A stretch of DNA of 64,000 nt from Burkholderia sp. WP9 (GCF_900104795.1 NZ_FNTG01000002.1:868001-932000); one strand, 5' to 3'; counted from the first letter of the stretch, positions 1 to 9,015 are shown. Notes: generated from the letters alone by a model not told the origin. Numbers and translations are program-made.

Positions 1-120
1 CTGCCGCGCGTGGACACGGTCGTCAAAATGATCCGCCCCGCCACGCCGGGCCAGCCCGCGAGCGGCGGACAGGATGCGCATTACCTGCAATACGGCATCA
101 TCAACCAGGCAATCTGCTGA
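1..120 (+). CDS. C-terminal 39 codons of an unrecognised protein (5' truncated by window)
   Basis: The first frame is open from base 1 and stops at TGA 118-120, giving a tail that ends HYLQYGIINQAIC. The next gene starts only 5 bp later, so the two are probably co-transcribed. The tail shows no motif that I can assign to a family. It could be a metabolic enzyme of the same operon as the GhrA-like reductase, but that is only inference from position. Confidence 0.55.
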   Translation: MPRVDTVVKMIRPATPGQPASGGQDAHYLQYGIINQAIC

Positions 121-125
121 CCAAC

Positions 126-1052
126 ATGGCCTTCCTCTATAAAGCCGACCCGGCGCGCGGCGCCCAGTGGGCGAAACTCTTCGCGCAGAAAGCGCCGGAC
201 TTGCCGTTTCATATCTGGCCCGAACTCGGCGATCCGGCCGCGATCCGCTATCTCGCCGCCTGGCAGCCGCCTGAAGACCCGACGCGCACCTTCCCTAATC
301 TGGAAGTCGTGTTCTCGGTCGGCGCGGGTATCGATCAGTTCGATCTGTCCGGCGTGCCGGAGCATGTACCCGTGGTGCGCATGATCGAGCCGGGCATCGT
401 GGAAGGCATGGTCGAATATGTCACACAGGCTGTGCTGACCATTCATCGCGATCTGTTCGACTACAACCTTCAGCAACAGCAGCAGGTCTGGCGCGCGTTG
501 CCGCTCAAGCCCGCCAGCCAGCGCCGCGTCGGAGTGCTCGGGCTCGGCGTGCTCGGCACGGCCGTGCTGGAACGGCTGCGTCTGTTCGGCTTCGACTGTG
601 CGGGATGGAGCCGTTCGGCTCGCGAGATCGAGGGCGTCGACTGTTATGCCGGTGAAGGCGCGCTGGATGCGTTTCTCGCTCGCACCGACATCCTCATCTG
701 TCTGCTGCCGCTCACGCCCGCCACGCGCGGGCTGCTCAATGCGGAATTGTTCGCGAAGCTGCCGCGCGGCGCCTCGCTGATTCAAACGGGGCGTGGTCCG
801 CATCTGAATCAGCAGGATTTGCTCGCGGCGCTCGAAAGCGGTCAGTTGCACAACGCCATTCTCGACGTCACCGATCCCGAGCCGCTGCCCGCCAGTCATG
901 TGTTGTGGACGCATCCACGCGTGCGTATCACGCCGCATATCGCGAGTGCGACGCGGCCCGACACCGCCGTCGACGTAGTGCTGGAGAACCTGCGCCGCCA
1001 TCGCGCGGGCTTGCCTATGGTTGGCCAGATCGACCGCGCGCAAGGCTATTGA
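126..1052 (+). CDS. ghrA: Glyoxylate/hydroxypyruvate reductase A-like D-2-hydroxyacid dehydrogenase
   Basis: A 308-residue cytoplasmic NAD(P)H-dependent reductase of the D-isomer 2-hydroxyacid dehydrogenase family, expected to reduce glyoxylate or hydroxypyruvate. The Rossmann motif GLGVLG lies at residues 139-144. The catalytic Arg (R223 in TGRG), Glu (E252 in DPEPLP) and His (H271 in TPHIAS) are all present. The length and the SVGAGIDQFDL segment match the GhrA branch, not the longer GhrB or SerA branches. The ATG is 5 bp after the preceding stop, so it is probably translated from the same message. Exact substrate is inferred from the family. Confidence 0.85.
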   Translation: MAFLYKADPARGAQWAKLFAQKAPDLPFHIWPELGDPAAIRYLAAWQPPEDPTRTFPNLEVVFSVGAGIDQFDLSGVPEHVPVVRMIEPGIVEGMVEYVTQAVLTIHRDLFDYNLQQQQQVWRALPLKPASQRRVGVLGLGVLGTAVLERLRLFGFDCAGWSRSAREIEGVDCYAGEGALDAFLARTDILICLLPLTPATRGLLNAELFAKLPRGASLIQTGRGPHLNQQDLLAALESGQLHNAILDVTDPEPLPASHVLWTHPRVRITPHIASATRPDTAVDVVLENLRRHRAGLPMVGQIDRAQGY

Positions 1053-1235
1053 GGGCAGAACCGGACGAAACGCCCGCGCGACACGGCTTTTCAGTGTTCG
1101 CAGCATAAAATGCTGAGGTCACGCATCAAAACGCGTCGTGCGCGCTTTTCAGGCAATTGTTTAGGTGAGCAGGCGATCGCCGCTGATCAGTAGTATGGGA
1201 CGGTCAACAGCCCCTTCCCGCGACGAGAAACCATC

Positions 1236-2633
1236 ATGCCGATTCAATCGCTCATCGAAGCCGACCGCAAGCATCTGATTCACCCGGTCATCAACTACCG
1301 CGCGCACGAAGCACGCGGCGTCACCGTCCTCGAGTCCGCCAGCGGCGCGTTTCTGCGCGACGCGGCCGGCAACGAACTGCTCGACGCGTTTTCCGGACTC
1401 TGGTGCGTGAATGTCGGCTACGGCCAGCAAAGCATTGTCGACGCCGCTACCGCGCAGATGCAAAAACTGCCCTACGCAACCGGCTATTTCCATTTCGGCT
1501 CGGAGCCGGCCATCGAACTCGCGCAAAAGCTGGTCGAGGTGTCGCCCGCTTCGCTGCAGCACGTCTACTTCACGCTCGGCGGTTCGGACGCGGTGGATTC
1601 GGCACTGCGCTTCATCACGCATTACTTCAACGCCACGGGGCGCGCGTCGAAGAAACACATCATCGCGCTGCAACGCGGCTACCACGGCTCGTCGACGACC
1701 GGCGCCGGCCTCACCGCCCTGCCCGCGTTCCACCGCAACTTCGATCTGCCGCTGCCGAACCAGCATCATCTGCCGTCGCCGTACGCGTACCGCAGCGATT
1801 TTGCCGACGACGCCGCGCTGATCGCCGCCTCGGTCGCCGCGCTCGAAGCGAAGGTGGCCGAACTCGGCGCCGACAACGTCGCCGCATTCTTCTGCGAGCC
1901 GATTCAGGGCTCGGGCGGCGTGATCGTGCCGCCGGTCGGCTGGCTCACGGCCATGCGTGAAAGCTGCCGTAAGCTGGGCATCCTGTTCGTCGCCGATGAA
2001 GTCATCACCGGCTTCGGCCGCACCGGTCCGCTGTTCGCCTGCCAGGGCGAAAACGTCGAGCCGGATCTGATGACGGTGGCCAAAGGCCTGACCGCGGGCT
2101 ATGCGCCGATGGGCGCCGTGCTGATGTCGGACGAAATCTATCAGGGCATCGCCAACGGCGACGCCGAGGCGGTGGTCGGCCATGGCCATACGTATTCGGC
2201 GCATCCGGTGAGCGCGGCGATCGGCCTGGAAGTGCTGCGCCTCTATCACGAAGGCGGGCTGTTAGCGAACGGCGTGGCGCGCGCACCGCGTTTCGCGCGC
2301 GGCCTCGACGCGCTGCTTGCGCATCCGCTGGTGGGCGATTCGCGCCACCGTGGCCTGCTCGGCGCGCTCGAACTCGTCGCCGACAAGGACAGCAAGGCGG
2401 GCTTCGACCCGGCGCTCAAACTGTCTGAACGGATCGCCGCCGCCGCGTATGAAAACCGCCTGATTTTCCGGGCCTTCGGCGACAACATTCTCGGCTTCGC
2501 ACCGGCGCTCTCGTACACCGAGGCCGAGTTTGATCTGATGTTCGAGCGGCTTGAAAAGACCCTCGACGATGTTCTCGCACAAGCCGATGTGCGCGCCGCG
2601 TTGAAGGTCAAAACCCATGCCAACGCATGCTAG
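1236..2633 (+). CDS. Class III (omega-amino acid) pyridoxal-phosphate aminotransferase
   Basis: A 465-residue fold-type I PLP aminotransferase of the class III family (omega-amino acid:pyruvate, beta-alanine, polyamine or GABA transaminases). The PLP Lys is K283 in TVAKGLTAGYAPMGAV, and the cofactor Asp lies in FVADEVITGFGRTG about 28 residues before it. The N-terminal DAFSGLWCVNVGYG segment is typical of the omega-amino acid branch. An Lrp-type regulator starts 51 bp downstream on the same strand, a common arrangement for amino-acid-induced transaminases. The amino donor cannot be read from sequence; beta-alanine, putrescine or a similar omega-amine are the likely candidates. Confidence 0.85.
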   Translation: MPIQSLIEADRKHLIHPVINYRAHEARGVTVLESASGAFLRDAAGNELLDAFSGLWCVNVGYGQQSIVDAATAQMQKLPYATGYFHFGSEPAIELAQKLVEVSPASLQHVYFTLGGSDAVDSALRFITHYFNATGRASKKHIIALQRGYHGSSTTGAGLTALPAFHRNFDLPLPNQHHLPSPYAYRSDFADDAALIAASVAALEAKVAELGADNVAAFFCEPIQGSGGVIVPPVGWLTAMRESCRKLGILFVADEVITGFGRTGPLFACQGENVEPDLMTVAKGLTAGYAPMGAVLMSDEIYQGIANGDAEAVVGHGHTYSAHPVSAAIGLEVLRLYHEGGLLANGVARAPRFARGLDALLAHPLVGDSRHRGLLGALELVADKDSKAGFDPALKLSERIAAAAYENRLIFRAFGDNILGFAPALSYTEAEFDLMFERLEKTLDDVLAQADVRAALKVKTHANAC

Positions 2634-2684
2634 AGTAGAGGGCCATCCCAGCCCCACACCGATCGCCGGAGCGATAACGTTACG

Positions 2685-3182
2685 ATGAGCAGCGACTGCA
2701 AGCTAGACCGGATTGACCTGCGCATACTTTCCCAGTTGCAGAAGAAAGGCCGCATAACCAACGTCGAGCTTGCCGACGCGGTCGGCCTTTCGCCCAGTCC
2801 TTGCCTGATCCGGGTCAAGCGTCTGGAGAAAGCCGGCTACATCATCGGCTACGGTGCGCAGATCCAGCTCGAAAAGCTCGGCGACGTGCAGATCGTGTTT
2901 ACCGAAGTCACGCTCGCCGATCACCGGCGGGAAGACTTCATCAAGTTCGTGAATGCGATCCGCGACGTCGACGAGATCGTCGAGTGTCATCTTGCCAGCG
3001 GCGGCTACGACTACCTGCTGAAGTTCGTCACGCGCAGCGTGAGCCATTACCAGAGCATCGTGGAAGGGCTGCTGGAACGCGACATCGGGATCGAGAAGTA
3101 CTTCAGCTACGTGATCATCAAGTCGCCGTTCGTGAAGAGCCACTACCCGCTCGAAACGCTGTTCTCGCAGAATCATCACTAG
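2685..3182 (+). CDS. Lrp/AsnC family transcriptional regulator
   Basis: A 165-residue regulator. Residues 5-55 form the AsnC-type winged helix (DLRILSQLQKKGRITNVELA followed by VGLSPSPCLIRVKRLEKAGYI). The rest is the RAM/ACT ligand domain, including GGYDYLLKFVTR. These proteins assemble as octamers and respond to amino acids. It lies downstream of the class III aminotransferase on the same strand, so control of that gene is likely, although the usual divergent orientation is absent. The ATG follows a purine-rich GGAGCGATAACG stretch. Confidence 0.88.
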   Translation: MSSDCKLDRIDLRILSQLQKKGRITNVELADAVGLSPSPCLIRVKRLEKAGYIIGYGAQIQLEKLGDVQIVFTEVTLADHRREDFIKFVNAIRDVDEIVECHLASGGYDYLLKFVTRSVSHYQSIVEGLLERDIGIEKYFSYVIIKSPFVKSHYPLETLFSQNHH

Positions 3183-3290
3183 GCCGTCTCTGGAACCTTG
3201 CATGATTGGGATATGCGGCCCTGCGAAGCTGAGTCGAGGACTGCTGAACCGACGCCAGCGCGAATCCGCGCCATTCAGACAGGGGGCGCG

Positions 3291-3722
3291 ATGATTCGAC
3301 GCCTACTATTCGCAGCTATCGCCATGACGTTTGGTGCGGGCACCTCCGCCGCACAGACGAAGTCCACTTCGGTCGGCGATTTCGTGGGCAAGTGGGTCGT
3401 CACCGACGTGGTGGACTATTCGGATATATCTCGCGGTATCCTCGAGGCAAAGCGGATTCTCGGCAAGACCATAACGATTACGCCGAAGTCGATTGCGTTC
3501 GACAAGGAAAGCTGCGTACCGCGTCCAGGCTTTACAGTTATCGACGTGGATACAGAGACAGAGTTGAACAGGCAATTCGGACTCACCGTCAACGAAACCG
3601 GCTTACCCGCGCGAACGACGTTGCTCCATAGCGAAAACTGCTTCGCAGTCTTCGGAATGAGCGACTACAAAATCGTGTTCGGATGGGACGGGATCATCGT
3701 GCGCGCAATAAGCGAAAAGTAA
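3291..3722 (+). CDS. Hypothetical exported protein
   Basis: The 143-residue reading from ATG 3291 starts MIRRLLFAAIAMTFGAGTSAAQ, a good Sec signal peptide with likely cleavage after about residue 20. This start is preferred to an upstream in-frame one because it puts the signal at the N-terminus. GGGGGCG precedes it. The mature part (KSTSVGDFVGKWVVTDVVDYSD...) resembles small lipocalin-like or META-like periplasmic proteins in its GKW motif, and it has two Cys that might pair. I cannot assign a family. Local composition is less GC-rich than its neighbours. Confidence 0.6.
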   Translation: MIRRLLFAAIAMTFGAGTSAAQTKSTSVGDFVGKWVVTDVVDYSDISRGILEAKRILGKTITITPKSIAFDKESCVPRPGFTVIDVDTETELNRQFGLTVNETGLPARTTLLHSENCFAVFGMSDYKIVFGWDGIIVRAISEK

Positions 3723-3758
3723 GCGTAAAGATCCGATCGATTAGCAACGCGCGTCAGG

Positions 3759-4700
3759 TCACCCCATCTCCCCCCCGGCCGCACCCTCGGCCGGCGGACT
3801 CCACTGCGCGAATTCCTCACTCAGAAAGTCGACGCAGACCCGCACCTTCGCCGACTGCGCGAGCCGTGCCGGATACACCGCCCACAGATTCGCCGGTTGC
3901 GTGACCTCGGGCAGCACCTGCTGCAACTGACCGCTTTCGAGCAGCGGCCGCACGTCCCACATGGAACGCAGCACGATGCCGCGCCCGGCCAGTGCCCACT
4001 CCACCGCCACTTCGCCGTGATTGGTCGACAACGGTCCCGTGACCTTGATCGAGACCGTCTCGCCGCGCAACGTCAAACGCCAGAGCCCGAACGGATGGTC
4101 GCGCTCCTTGATCGCGAGACACGCATGCGAGGACAACTCGGCAAGCTGGCGCGGCGCGCCATGCCGCGCAAGGTAGCCGGGCGACGCACATAGCACGCGA
4201 TGATTCGACGCGAGCCGCCGCGCGATCAGATGCGGCGCGATCTCGTCGCCAATGCGCACATCCAGATCGAAGCCTTCGCCGCCCACATCGACGAGACGGT
4301 CGAACAGATCGAGCCGCACGCTCAACTGCGGATAGCGCTCGGAAAAGCGCGCGAGCGCGGGCGCGACGAAACGGCGGCCAAAGCCGAAGCTGCTGGAAAT
4401 GCGCAGCTTGCCGCCGGGTATGCGGCGGGTGGTGGAGACGTCTTCCACCAATTGATCGACGTCGTCGAGAATCTTTTCGGCCCACGTGTAGACGCGCTCG
4501 CCCGCTTCCGTGATCGCCACCCGGCGCGTGGAACGGTGCAATAAACGCGTACCGAGCGTAGTCTCGAGCACGTTGATGCGTTTGCTGACATACGCCGCGG
4601 ACACTGACAGGGCCTCCGCGGCCGCGCTGAAACTGGACTTGCGCGCCACTTCGCAAAACACGCGCAAGTCGCCGAGATCGGGTGATGGGACGGTGCTCAT
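3759..4700 (-). CDS. dmlR: LysR family regulator, DmlR-like, divergent from D-malate dehydrogenase
   Basis: A 313-residue LysR regulator. The winged helix-turn-helix covers residues about 8-65 (LRVFCEVARKSSFSAAAEAL through LLHRSTRRVAITEAGE), and a CrgA/DmlR-type effector domain follows. I chose ATG 4700 (MSTVPSPDLGDL) because it places the HTH at the usual distance; a GTG 42 bp upstream is possible. It is transcribed away from the decarboxylating dehydrogenase at 4879. This mirrors the E. coli dmlR-dmlA pair, in which DmlR activates dmlA on D-malate. The symbol is by synteny and family, so effector identity is inferred. Confidence 0.75.
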   Translation of the reverse strand: MSTVPSPDLGDLRVFCEVARKSSFSAAAEALSVSAAYVSKRINVLETTLGTRLLHRSTRRVAITEAGERVYTWAEKILDDVDQLVEDVSTTRRIPGGKLRISSSFGFGRRFVAPALARFSERYPQLSVRLDLFDRLVDVGGEGFDLDVRIGDEIAPHLIARRLASNHRVLCASPGYLARHGAPRQLAELSSHACLAIKERDHPFGLWRLTLRGETVSIKVTGPLSTNHGEVAVEWALAGRGIVLRSMWDVRPLLESGQLQQVLPEVTQPANLWAVYPARLAQSAKVRVCVDFLSEEFAQWSPPAEGAAGGEMG

Positions 4701-4735
4701 AGGACGCTCATGGGTGATTGGCCTGCACCTGAGTT

Positions 4736-4782
4736 TGTACACGAATCGTGCACAGTGGCTTAACTAAAGCGACTATTTTAGT
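4736..4782. promoter_or_regulatory. Two inverted repeats in the dmlR-dmlA divergent region
   Basis: TGTACACG-AAT-CGTGCACA (4736-4754) is palindromic except for one base per arm. ACTAAA-N8-TTTAGT (4763-4782) has perfect 6-bp arms. Both lie between the divergent starts at 4700 and 4879, where a LysR regulator would bind. LysR sites are usually T-N11-A palindromes, so the first is the better operator candidate. Confidence 0.45.
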
Positions 4783-4827
4783 CTCAAACAGCAGGAATAA
4801 AATAGCCGTTATCGAATCGTCCAGCTG

Positions 4828-4867
4828 CCCCAAACAGTCCCAAGCAGCCCCAAACAGTCCCAAGCGG
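4828..4867 (+). repeat. Tandem 20-bp direct repeat in the leader of the dehydrogenase gene
   Basis: Two adjacent copies of CCCCAAACAGTCCCAAGCAG (4828-4847 and 4848-4867) differ at one base. The second copy runs into the ribosome-binding site (GCGGAGGAG) before ATG 4879. Because the repeat is in the untranslated leader, copy-number change would move the promoter relative to the start codon. Confidence 0.85.
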
Positions 4868-4878
4868 AGGAGCACAAC

Positions 4879-5961
4879 ATGTCGAAGAAATATCGGATCG
4901 CAGTCATTCCCGGCGACGGCATCGGCGTCGAAGTCATGCCGGAAGCCATTCGCGTGCTGGAGGCGGTGAAAACGCGCTTCGGCATCGAGCTGGAGTATCA
5001 GCACATTGAATGGGCGAGCTGCGAGTACTACGCGAAGCACGGCAAGATGATGCCGGACGACTGGAAAGCGCAACTGCAATCGGCGGACGCGATTCTGTTC
5101 GGCGCGGTCGGCTGGCCCGACACGGTGCCCGACCATATTTCCCTGTGGGGCTCGCTCTTGAAGTTCCGCCGCGAATTCGACCAGTACATCAACCTGCGCC
5201 CCGCGCGCCTCTTTGCCGGCGTGCCTTCGCCGCTCGCGGGCCGCAAGGCGGGCGACATCGATTTCTGGATCGTGCGCGAGAACACCGAGGGCGAATATTC
5301 GTCGGTGGGCGGCGTGATGTTCGAAGGCACGGAGCGCGAATTCGTGCTGCAAGAGTCCGTTTTCACGCGGCACGGCAGCGAACGCGTGCTGAAGTTCGCG
5401 TTCGATCTCGCGCAACGTCGCAAGCGCAAGAAGATCACGGTGACCACCAAAAGCAACGGCATCGCGATCAGCATGCCGTGGTGGGACAAAGTCGCGGCCG
5501 GCATTGCCGCGCAGTATCCGGACGTGACGTGGGACAAGCAGCATATCGACATTCTCTGCGCGCGCTTCGTGCTGAACCCGGATCGCTTCGACGTGGTGGT
5601 CGCCACCAATCTGTTCGGCGACATTCTGTCCGATCTCGGCCCCGCCTGCACCGGCACGATCGGTCTCGCGCCGTCGGGCAATCTGAATCCGGACCGCAAG
5701 TTTCCGTCGCTGTTCGAACCGGTGCACGGCTCGGCGCCGGACATCGCGGGCAAGAACATCGCCAATCCGATCGCGATGATCTGGTCGGCCGCGATGATGC
5801 TCGACTTCCTCGGCAACCACGCCGGCAAGGAGCGCGAGGCGCACGACGCGATTCTCGCCGCAATCGAGGCGACGCTGGTTGAAGGTCCGCATACCGGCGA
5901 CCTCGGCGGCAAGGCGAACACCACCGAGGTCGGCCGGGCGATCGCGGCAAAGCTCGCCTGA
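4879..5961 (+). CDS. dmlA: D-malate/tartrate dehydrogenase (decarboxylating)
   Basis: A 360-residue member of the isocitrate/isopropylmalate dehydrogenase family, expected to oxidise and decarboxylate D-malate to pyruvate with NAD+. Tartrate is an alternative substrate in this branch. Visible motifs are PGDGIGVEVMPEA near the N-terminus, the RENTEGEYSSVGG substrate loop typical of the DmlA/TtuC group, the TTKSNG Lys region, ATNLFGDILSDL with metal-binding Asp residues, and EPVHGSAPDIAGKNIANP at the nucleotide site. GGAGGAG precedes the ATG. The divergent LysR gene supports an organic-acid-induced role. Confidence 0.88.
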   Translation: MSKKYRIAVIPGDGIGVEVMPEAIRVLEAVKTRFGIELEYQHIEWASCEYYAKHGKMMPDDWKAQLQSADAILFGAVGWPDTVPDHISLWGSLLKFRREFDQYINLRPARLFAGVPSPLAGRKAGDIDFWIVRENTEGEYSSVGGVMFEGTEREFVLQESVFTRHGSERVLKFAFDLAQRRKRKKITVTTKSNGIAISMPWWDKVAAGIAAQYPDVTWDKQHIDILCARFVLNPDRFDVVVATNLFGDILSDLGPACTGTIGLAPSGNLNPDRKFPSLFEPVHGSAPDIAGKNIANPIAMIWSAAMMLDFLGNHAGKEREAHDAILAAIEATLVEGPHTGDLGGKANTTEVGRAIAAKLA

Positions 5962-6004
5962 GCTCGCCGGTCAACCCGCACACTCTCTGCAAGGACACAC
6001 TCGC

Positions 6005-6994
6005 ATGAGCACGGAAGCCTACCCTATCGAAGTCGAATTCCCCGATATTTCGGGCCACGAACAATCGGCATCCGGTATCGCCTATGTCCACACGTTCGAC
6101 TCGGGTGCACCGGGTCCGCACGTGATGATCAACGCGCTCACACACGGCAACGAAGTGTGCGGCGCGATCGTCGTGGACGAATTATTGCGGTGCGCGCTGC
6201 GGCCACGCCGTGGACGCCTCACACTGGCGTTCGCGAACGTCGACGCATATCGGAGTTTCGATTCGGCGCAGCCGGACGCGGCCCGCTTCGTCGATCAGGA
6301 TTTCAACCGCGTATGGACTGCCGCGGTGCTCGACGATACTTCGCGCACGTCCAGCGAGCTGGAGCGTGCGCGCGCGATGCGGCCCGTGATCGACAGCGTC
6401 GATCTTCTGCTCGATCTGCACTCCATGCACGAGAAGAGTAAGCCTTTGATCGTGGCGGGACCGCTGCAAATAGGCATCGACCTCGCCGTGCGACTCGGCA
6501 CGCCCGCCACCGTGATCTGCGACGAAGGCCATCCGGAAGGCCGCCGCATGCGCGATTACGAAGGCTTCGGCGACCCCGCCAGCCCAAAGAACGCGCTGCT
6601 GATCGAATGCGGACAGCATTGGGAACGCAATGCGGTTGCGGTCGCGCGCGATACCACCGCGCGCTTTCTGCTGCTGGCCGGCGTGGTCGATGAAGCGGAT
6701 CTGCCGGCCGGCTGGCTTGCGCCATTGCCGGGCGTGCAGCATATCGTCCGCGTGACGCAGCCGGTGGTGGCCACCAGCATGGATTTCCGTTTCGCGGCGG
6801 CGTATACGGGTCTCGAGATCTTTCCCGAGGCCGGTGCCGTGATCGGCTGGTCGAACGGCGAGGCCATCACCACGCCCTACGACGACTGCATGCTCGTCAT
6901 GCCATCGCTGCGGCAACTGCGGCCGGGCGTGACCGTGGTGCGGCTGGGCAAGATCGAGCAGACCGTGACGAACACCCCAACCCGTAGCCAATGA
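6005..6994 (+). CDS. Succinylglutamate desuccinylase/aspartoacylase family zinc hydrolase
   Basis: A 329-residue M14-like zinc hydrolase of the AstE/aspartoacylase family, which removes an acyl group from an N-acylated amino acid or related amide. Predicted zinc ligands are H47 and E50 (LTHGNE) and H139 (DLHSMH). QDFNRVW near residue 98 matches the substrate-binding Asn-Arg of the family. ATG 6005 was chosen over an upstream in-frame start inside dmlA because it follows AAGGACACACTCGC and begins at the family N-terminus. It sits 43 bp after dmlA and 33 bp before the cupin gene, so the three are probably one operon. The substrate is not known. Confidence 0.8.
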   Translation: MSTEAYPIEVEFPDISGHEQSASGIAYVHTFDSGAPGPHVMINALTHGNEVCGAIVVDELLRCALRPRRGRLTLAFANVDAYRSFDSAQPDAARFVDQDFNRVWTAAVLDDTSRTSSELERARAMRPVIDSVDLLLDLHSMHEKSKPLIVAGPLQIGIDLAVRLGTPATVICDEGHPEGRRMRDYEGFGDPASPKNALLIECGQHWERNAVAVARDTTARFLLLAGVVDEADLPAGWLAPLPGVQHIVRVTQPVVATSMDFRFAAAYTGLEIFPEAGAVIGWSNGEAITTPYDDCMLVMPSLRQLRPGVTVVRLGKIEQTVTNTPTRSQ

Positions 6995-7027
6995 AACGGC
7001 CCATCCACACTCAAAGGTAACGTAGCG

Positions 7028-7372
7028 ATGAAGGTACAGCAGCTCAAGCAAAGCGTGAATCTGCAGAATCTGGAGGACTGGGGCACGGCCGGGCTGCCCG
7101 GCACGACGCCGATCCAGGTGTCGGGCGTGCAACGCGTCATCAAGGGCAGCGAGTCCATCGACACCGGCATTTTCGAATGCACCACGGGCACTTATCGCCG
7201 CTCGGTCAAGCAGGCCGAAGTGATGCATTTCATTGCCGGACGCGGACGCTTCACGCCCGATAACGAGGAAACCATCCACTTCGAGAGTGGCGACACGCTC
7301 TTCTTCGAAGCCAACACCGAAGGGCTGTGGGAAGTCGAGGAAACCATGCGCAAGGTTTACGTCATCTTCTGA
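7028..7372 (+). CDS. Small cupin domain protein (DUF861/cupin_3-like)
   Basis: A 114-residue single cupin. The second half (VMHFIAGRGRFTPDNEETIHFESGDTLFFEANTEGLWEVEETMRKVYVIF) fits the cupin_3 pattern seen in ureidoglycine-aminohydrolase-like and related small cupins. It carries an AAAGGTAACGTAGCG ribosome-binding region. It is the third gene behind dmlA, so it probably acts on, or senses, the substrate of the aspartoacylase-like enzyme. No enzymatic role can be stated from sequence. Confidence 0.75.
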   Translation: MKVQQLKQSVNLQNLEDWGTAGLPGTTPIQVSGVQRVIKGSESIDTGIFECTTGTYRRSVKQAEVMHFIAGRGRFTPDNEETIHFESGDTLFFEANTEGLWEVEETMRKVYVIF

Positions 7373-7721
7373 CCACCGTTTCACGCTGTTCACCGAGCGC
7401 CGCGCTGCACCATGCCGGCCCTGCGAGGGCCGCGCTCCCCCTTCTGCCAACACCCCGTCTCCCCCCGGCGCGCCAAAGCGCGCCGCGGCCTCCCTCGTTC
7501 TTCGCGCTGTCCAGCGTCTTTTCCCAGTCGATGTGCATCTGCAACAGAGTGGGGTAATCCCGCGTTGACCCCTCGTCGCCATCTTACTTACAGTTCAGCC
7601 TTGTTCGCACAAAGAATCGCTGTTCTACATACGAACAGAACGGCGGAGAAAAATCAAACGACGGCCGGGTCGCCAACCACGCTCAAGTCAGTCGAAGCAG
7701 GTCGAATTGGAGAATACCTTT
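7373..7721. other. 349-bp gap between cupin and porin genes
   Basis: No credible gene is visible; the open frames are short and biased. It holds a GC-rich inverted repeat (GGCGCGC-CAAA-GCGCGCC, about 7469-7486) that could end the upstream message. Closer to the porin, CTGTTC-N7-GAACAG (7620-7638) has perfect 6-bp arms and is a candidate regulator site. The porin ribosome-binding site TTGGAG lies at 7707-7712. Confidence 0.5.
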
Positions 7722-8939
7722 ATGAATCGCAATATCACTATGACCCGGATCGCATGCGCGATCGCCGCTCTCGCCAGCGCACCGGTTTTCGCGCAAAGCA
7801 GCGTCACGCTGTACGGTATCGTCGATGCCGGTATCGGCTATCAAAGCAGCGCAAGCTCGCTTGGCTCGAACGCCGGCGGCAAGTCCAAAGTGAACATGAT
7901 CAACGGCGTATGGGCCGGCAGCCGCTTCGGTTTGAAGGGCGGCGAAGATCTCGGCGGCGGCACCAAGGCCATCTTCCAGTTGGAATCCGGCTTCAACTCG
8001 AGCACCGGCGCCCAGCAATACACGAATGCGATGTTCGGCCGCCAGGCATGGGTCGGCGTGACGAACCCGACCTACGGTACGCTGCAGGCCGGCCGCCAGT
8101 ACACGGCTTACTACTCGCTGCTGTCGCCGTATAGCCCGACCACGTGGCTCACCGGCTACTACGGCGCGCACCCGGGCGACGTCGACGCGCTCGACACGAT
8201 TTACCGCGCGAACAACTCGCTCGTCTATACGTCGCCGAAACTGTACGGCTTCACGTTCAGCGGTTCGTACGCCCTCGGCGGCGTGCCGGGCAGCCTGAAC
8301 CGCGGCTCGACCTGGAGCGGCGCGGTGCAGTACATCAACGGCCCGGTTGGCGTCGCGGTGGGCTTCATGCGCATCAACAACTCGACGCTGGGTGGCGGTG
8401 CCTACGGCGCGGATTCCACCGTGTCGAACAACGGCGCGCAGCCGGGCGTGTCGGCCGTGACCAACGGCTATCAAACGGCACAGGCGCAGCAGCGTTTTGC
8501 CGTGACCGGCGGCTATAACTTCGGCAATGGCTGGGACGTGTCCGCGGCTTACTCGAATGTGCAGTACATTCCGGGTATCAACTCGAGCTTCCGCGACACG
8601 GCGATCTTCAATACGGGCGGTGTCGTGCTGCACTGGAAGCCAACTGTTTCGTGGGACTTCGCGACCGGCTACAGCTACACTCGCGCTACCAAGGCGAACG
8701 GCATCACGAGTTCGGCGCAGTACCAGCAGGTCAACCTGTCCGAGTACTATTCGTTGTCGAAGCGCACCGGCCTTTATGCATTGCAGGCGTTCCAGCGCAC
8801 CAATGGCAATACGCTGGGCACGGCCGGCTCGGGTCACATCATCAGCGCGACGGCAACCATCGGCGACGGCTTCCAGAGCGCGCCGTCGTCGTCGCGTAGC
8901 CAGTTCGCCGCAGGCGTGGGCATCGTGCACCGCTTCTAA
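7722..8939 (+). CDS. Outer-membrane porin, Burkholderia general type (OpcP/Omp32-like)
   Basis: A 405-residue 16-strand trimeric porin of the beta-proteobacterial family. It begins with a signal peptide (MNRNITMTRIACAIAALASAPVFA), and the mature start QSSVTLYGIVDAGIGY is the family hallmark. GGRFGLKG-like (SRFGLKGGEDLGGGTKAIFQLESGF) and GRQAWVGV segments follow, and the chain ends in F (IVHRF) as needed for Bam insertion. ATG 7722 is preferred to an in-frame TTG 15 bp upstream because that TTG overlaps the GGAG. It lies directly before an aromatic-acid transporter gene, so it probably supplies the outer-membrane step of the same uptake system. Confidence 0.92.
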   Translation: MNRNITMTRIACAIAALASAPVFAQSSVTLYGIVDAGIGYQSSASSLGSNAGGKSKVNMINGVWAGSRFGLKGGEDLGGGTKAIFQLESGFNSSTGAQQYTNAMFGRQAWVGVTNPTYGTLQAGRQYTAYYSLLSPYSPTTWLTGYYGAHPGDVDALDTIYRANNSLVYTSPKLYGFTFSGSYALGGVPGSLNRGSTWSGAVQYINGPVGVAVGFMRINNSTLGGGAYGADSTVSNNGAQPGVSAVTNGYQTAQAQQRFAVTGGYNFGNGWDVSAAYSNVQYIPGINSSFRDTAIFNTGGVVLHWKPTVSWDFATGYSYTRATKANGITSSAQYQQVNLSEYYSLSKRTGLYALQAFQRTNGNTLGTAGSGHIISATATIGDGFQSAPSSSRSQFAAGVGIVHRF

Positions 8940-8963
8940 AATCGGCGCACGATCTTAAAAAGA

Positions 8964-8990
8964 GGAAGGCTCGTTACGGCGGGCCTTTCC
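8964..8990 (+). terminator. Stem-loop after the porin gene
   Basis: GGAAGGCTCG (8964-8973) pairs with CGGGCCTTTCC (8980-8990), leaving one bulged T and a 6-nt loop. It starts 25 bp after the porin stop and 26 bp before the transporter start. There is no long T tract, so it is more likely an attenuator or 3' stabiliser that lowers read-through into the transporter. Confidence 0.45.
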
Positions 8991-9015
8991 GTATTCCGCA
9001 GTCAGGAGACACATC

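Noticed and set aside
126..1052. Linking the GhrA-like gene with the transketolase locus
   Set aside because: They are about 34 kb apart with different regulators, so any shared hydroxypyruvate role is speculation.
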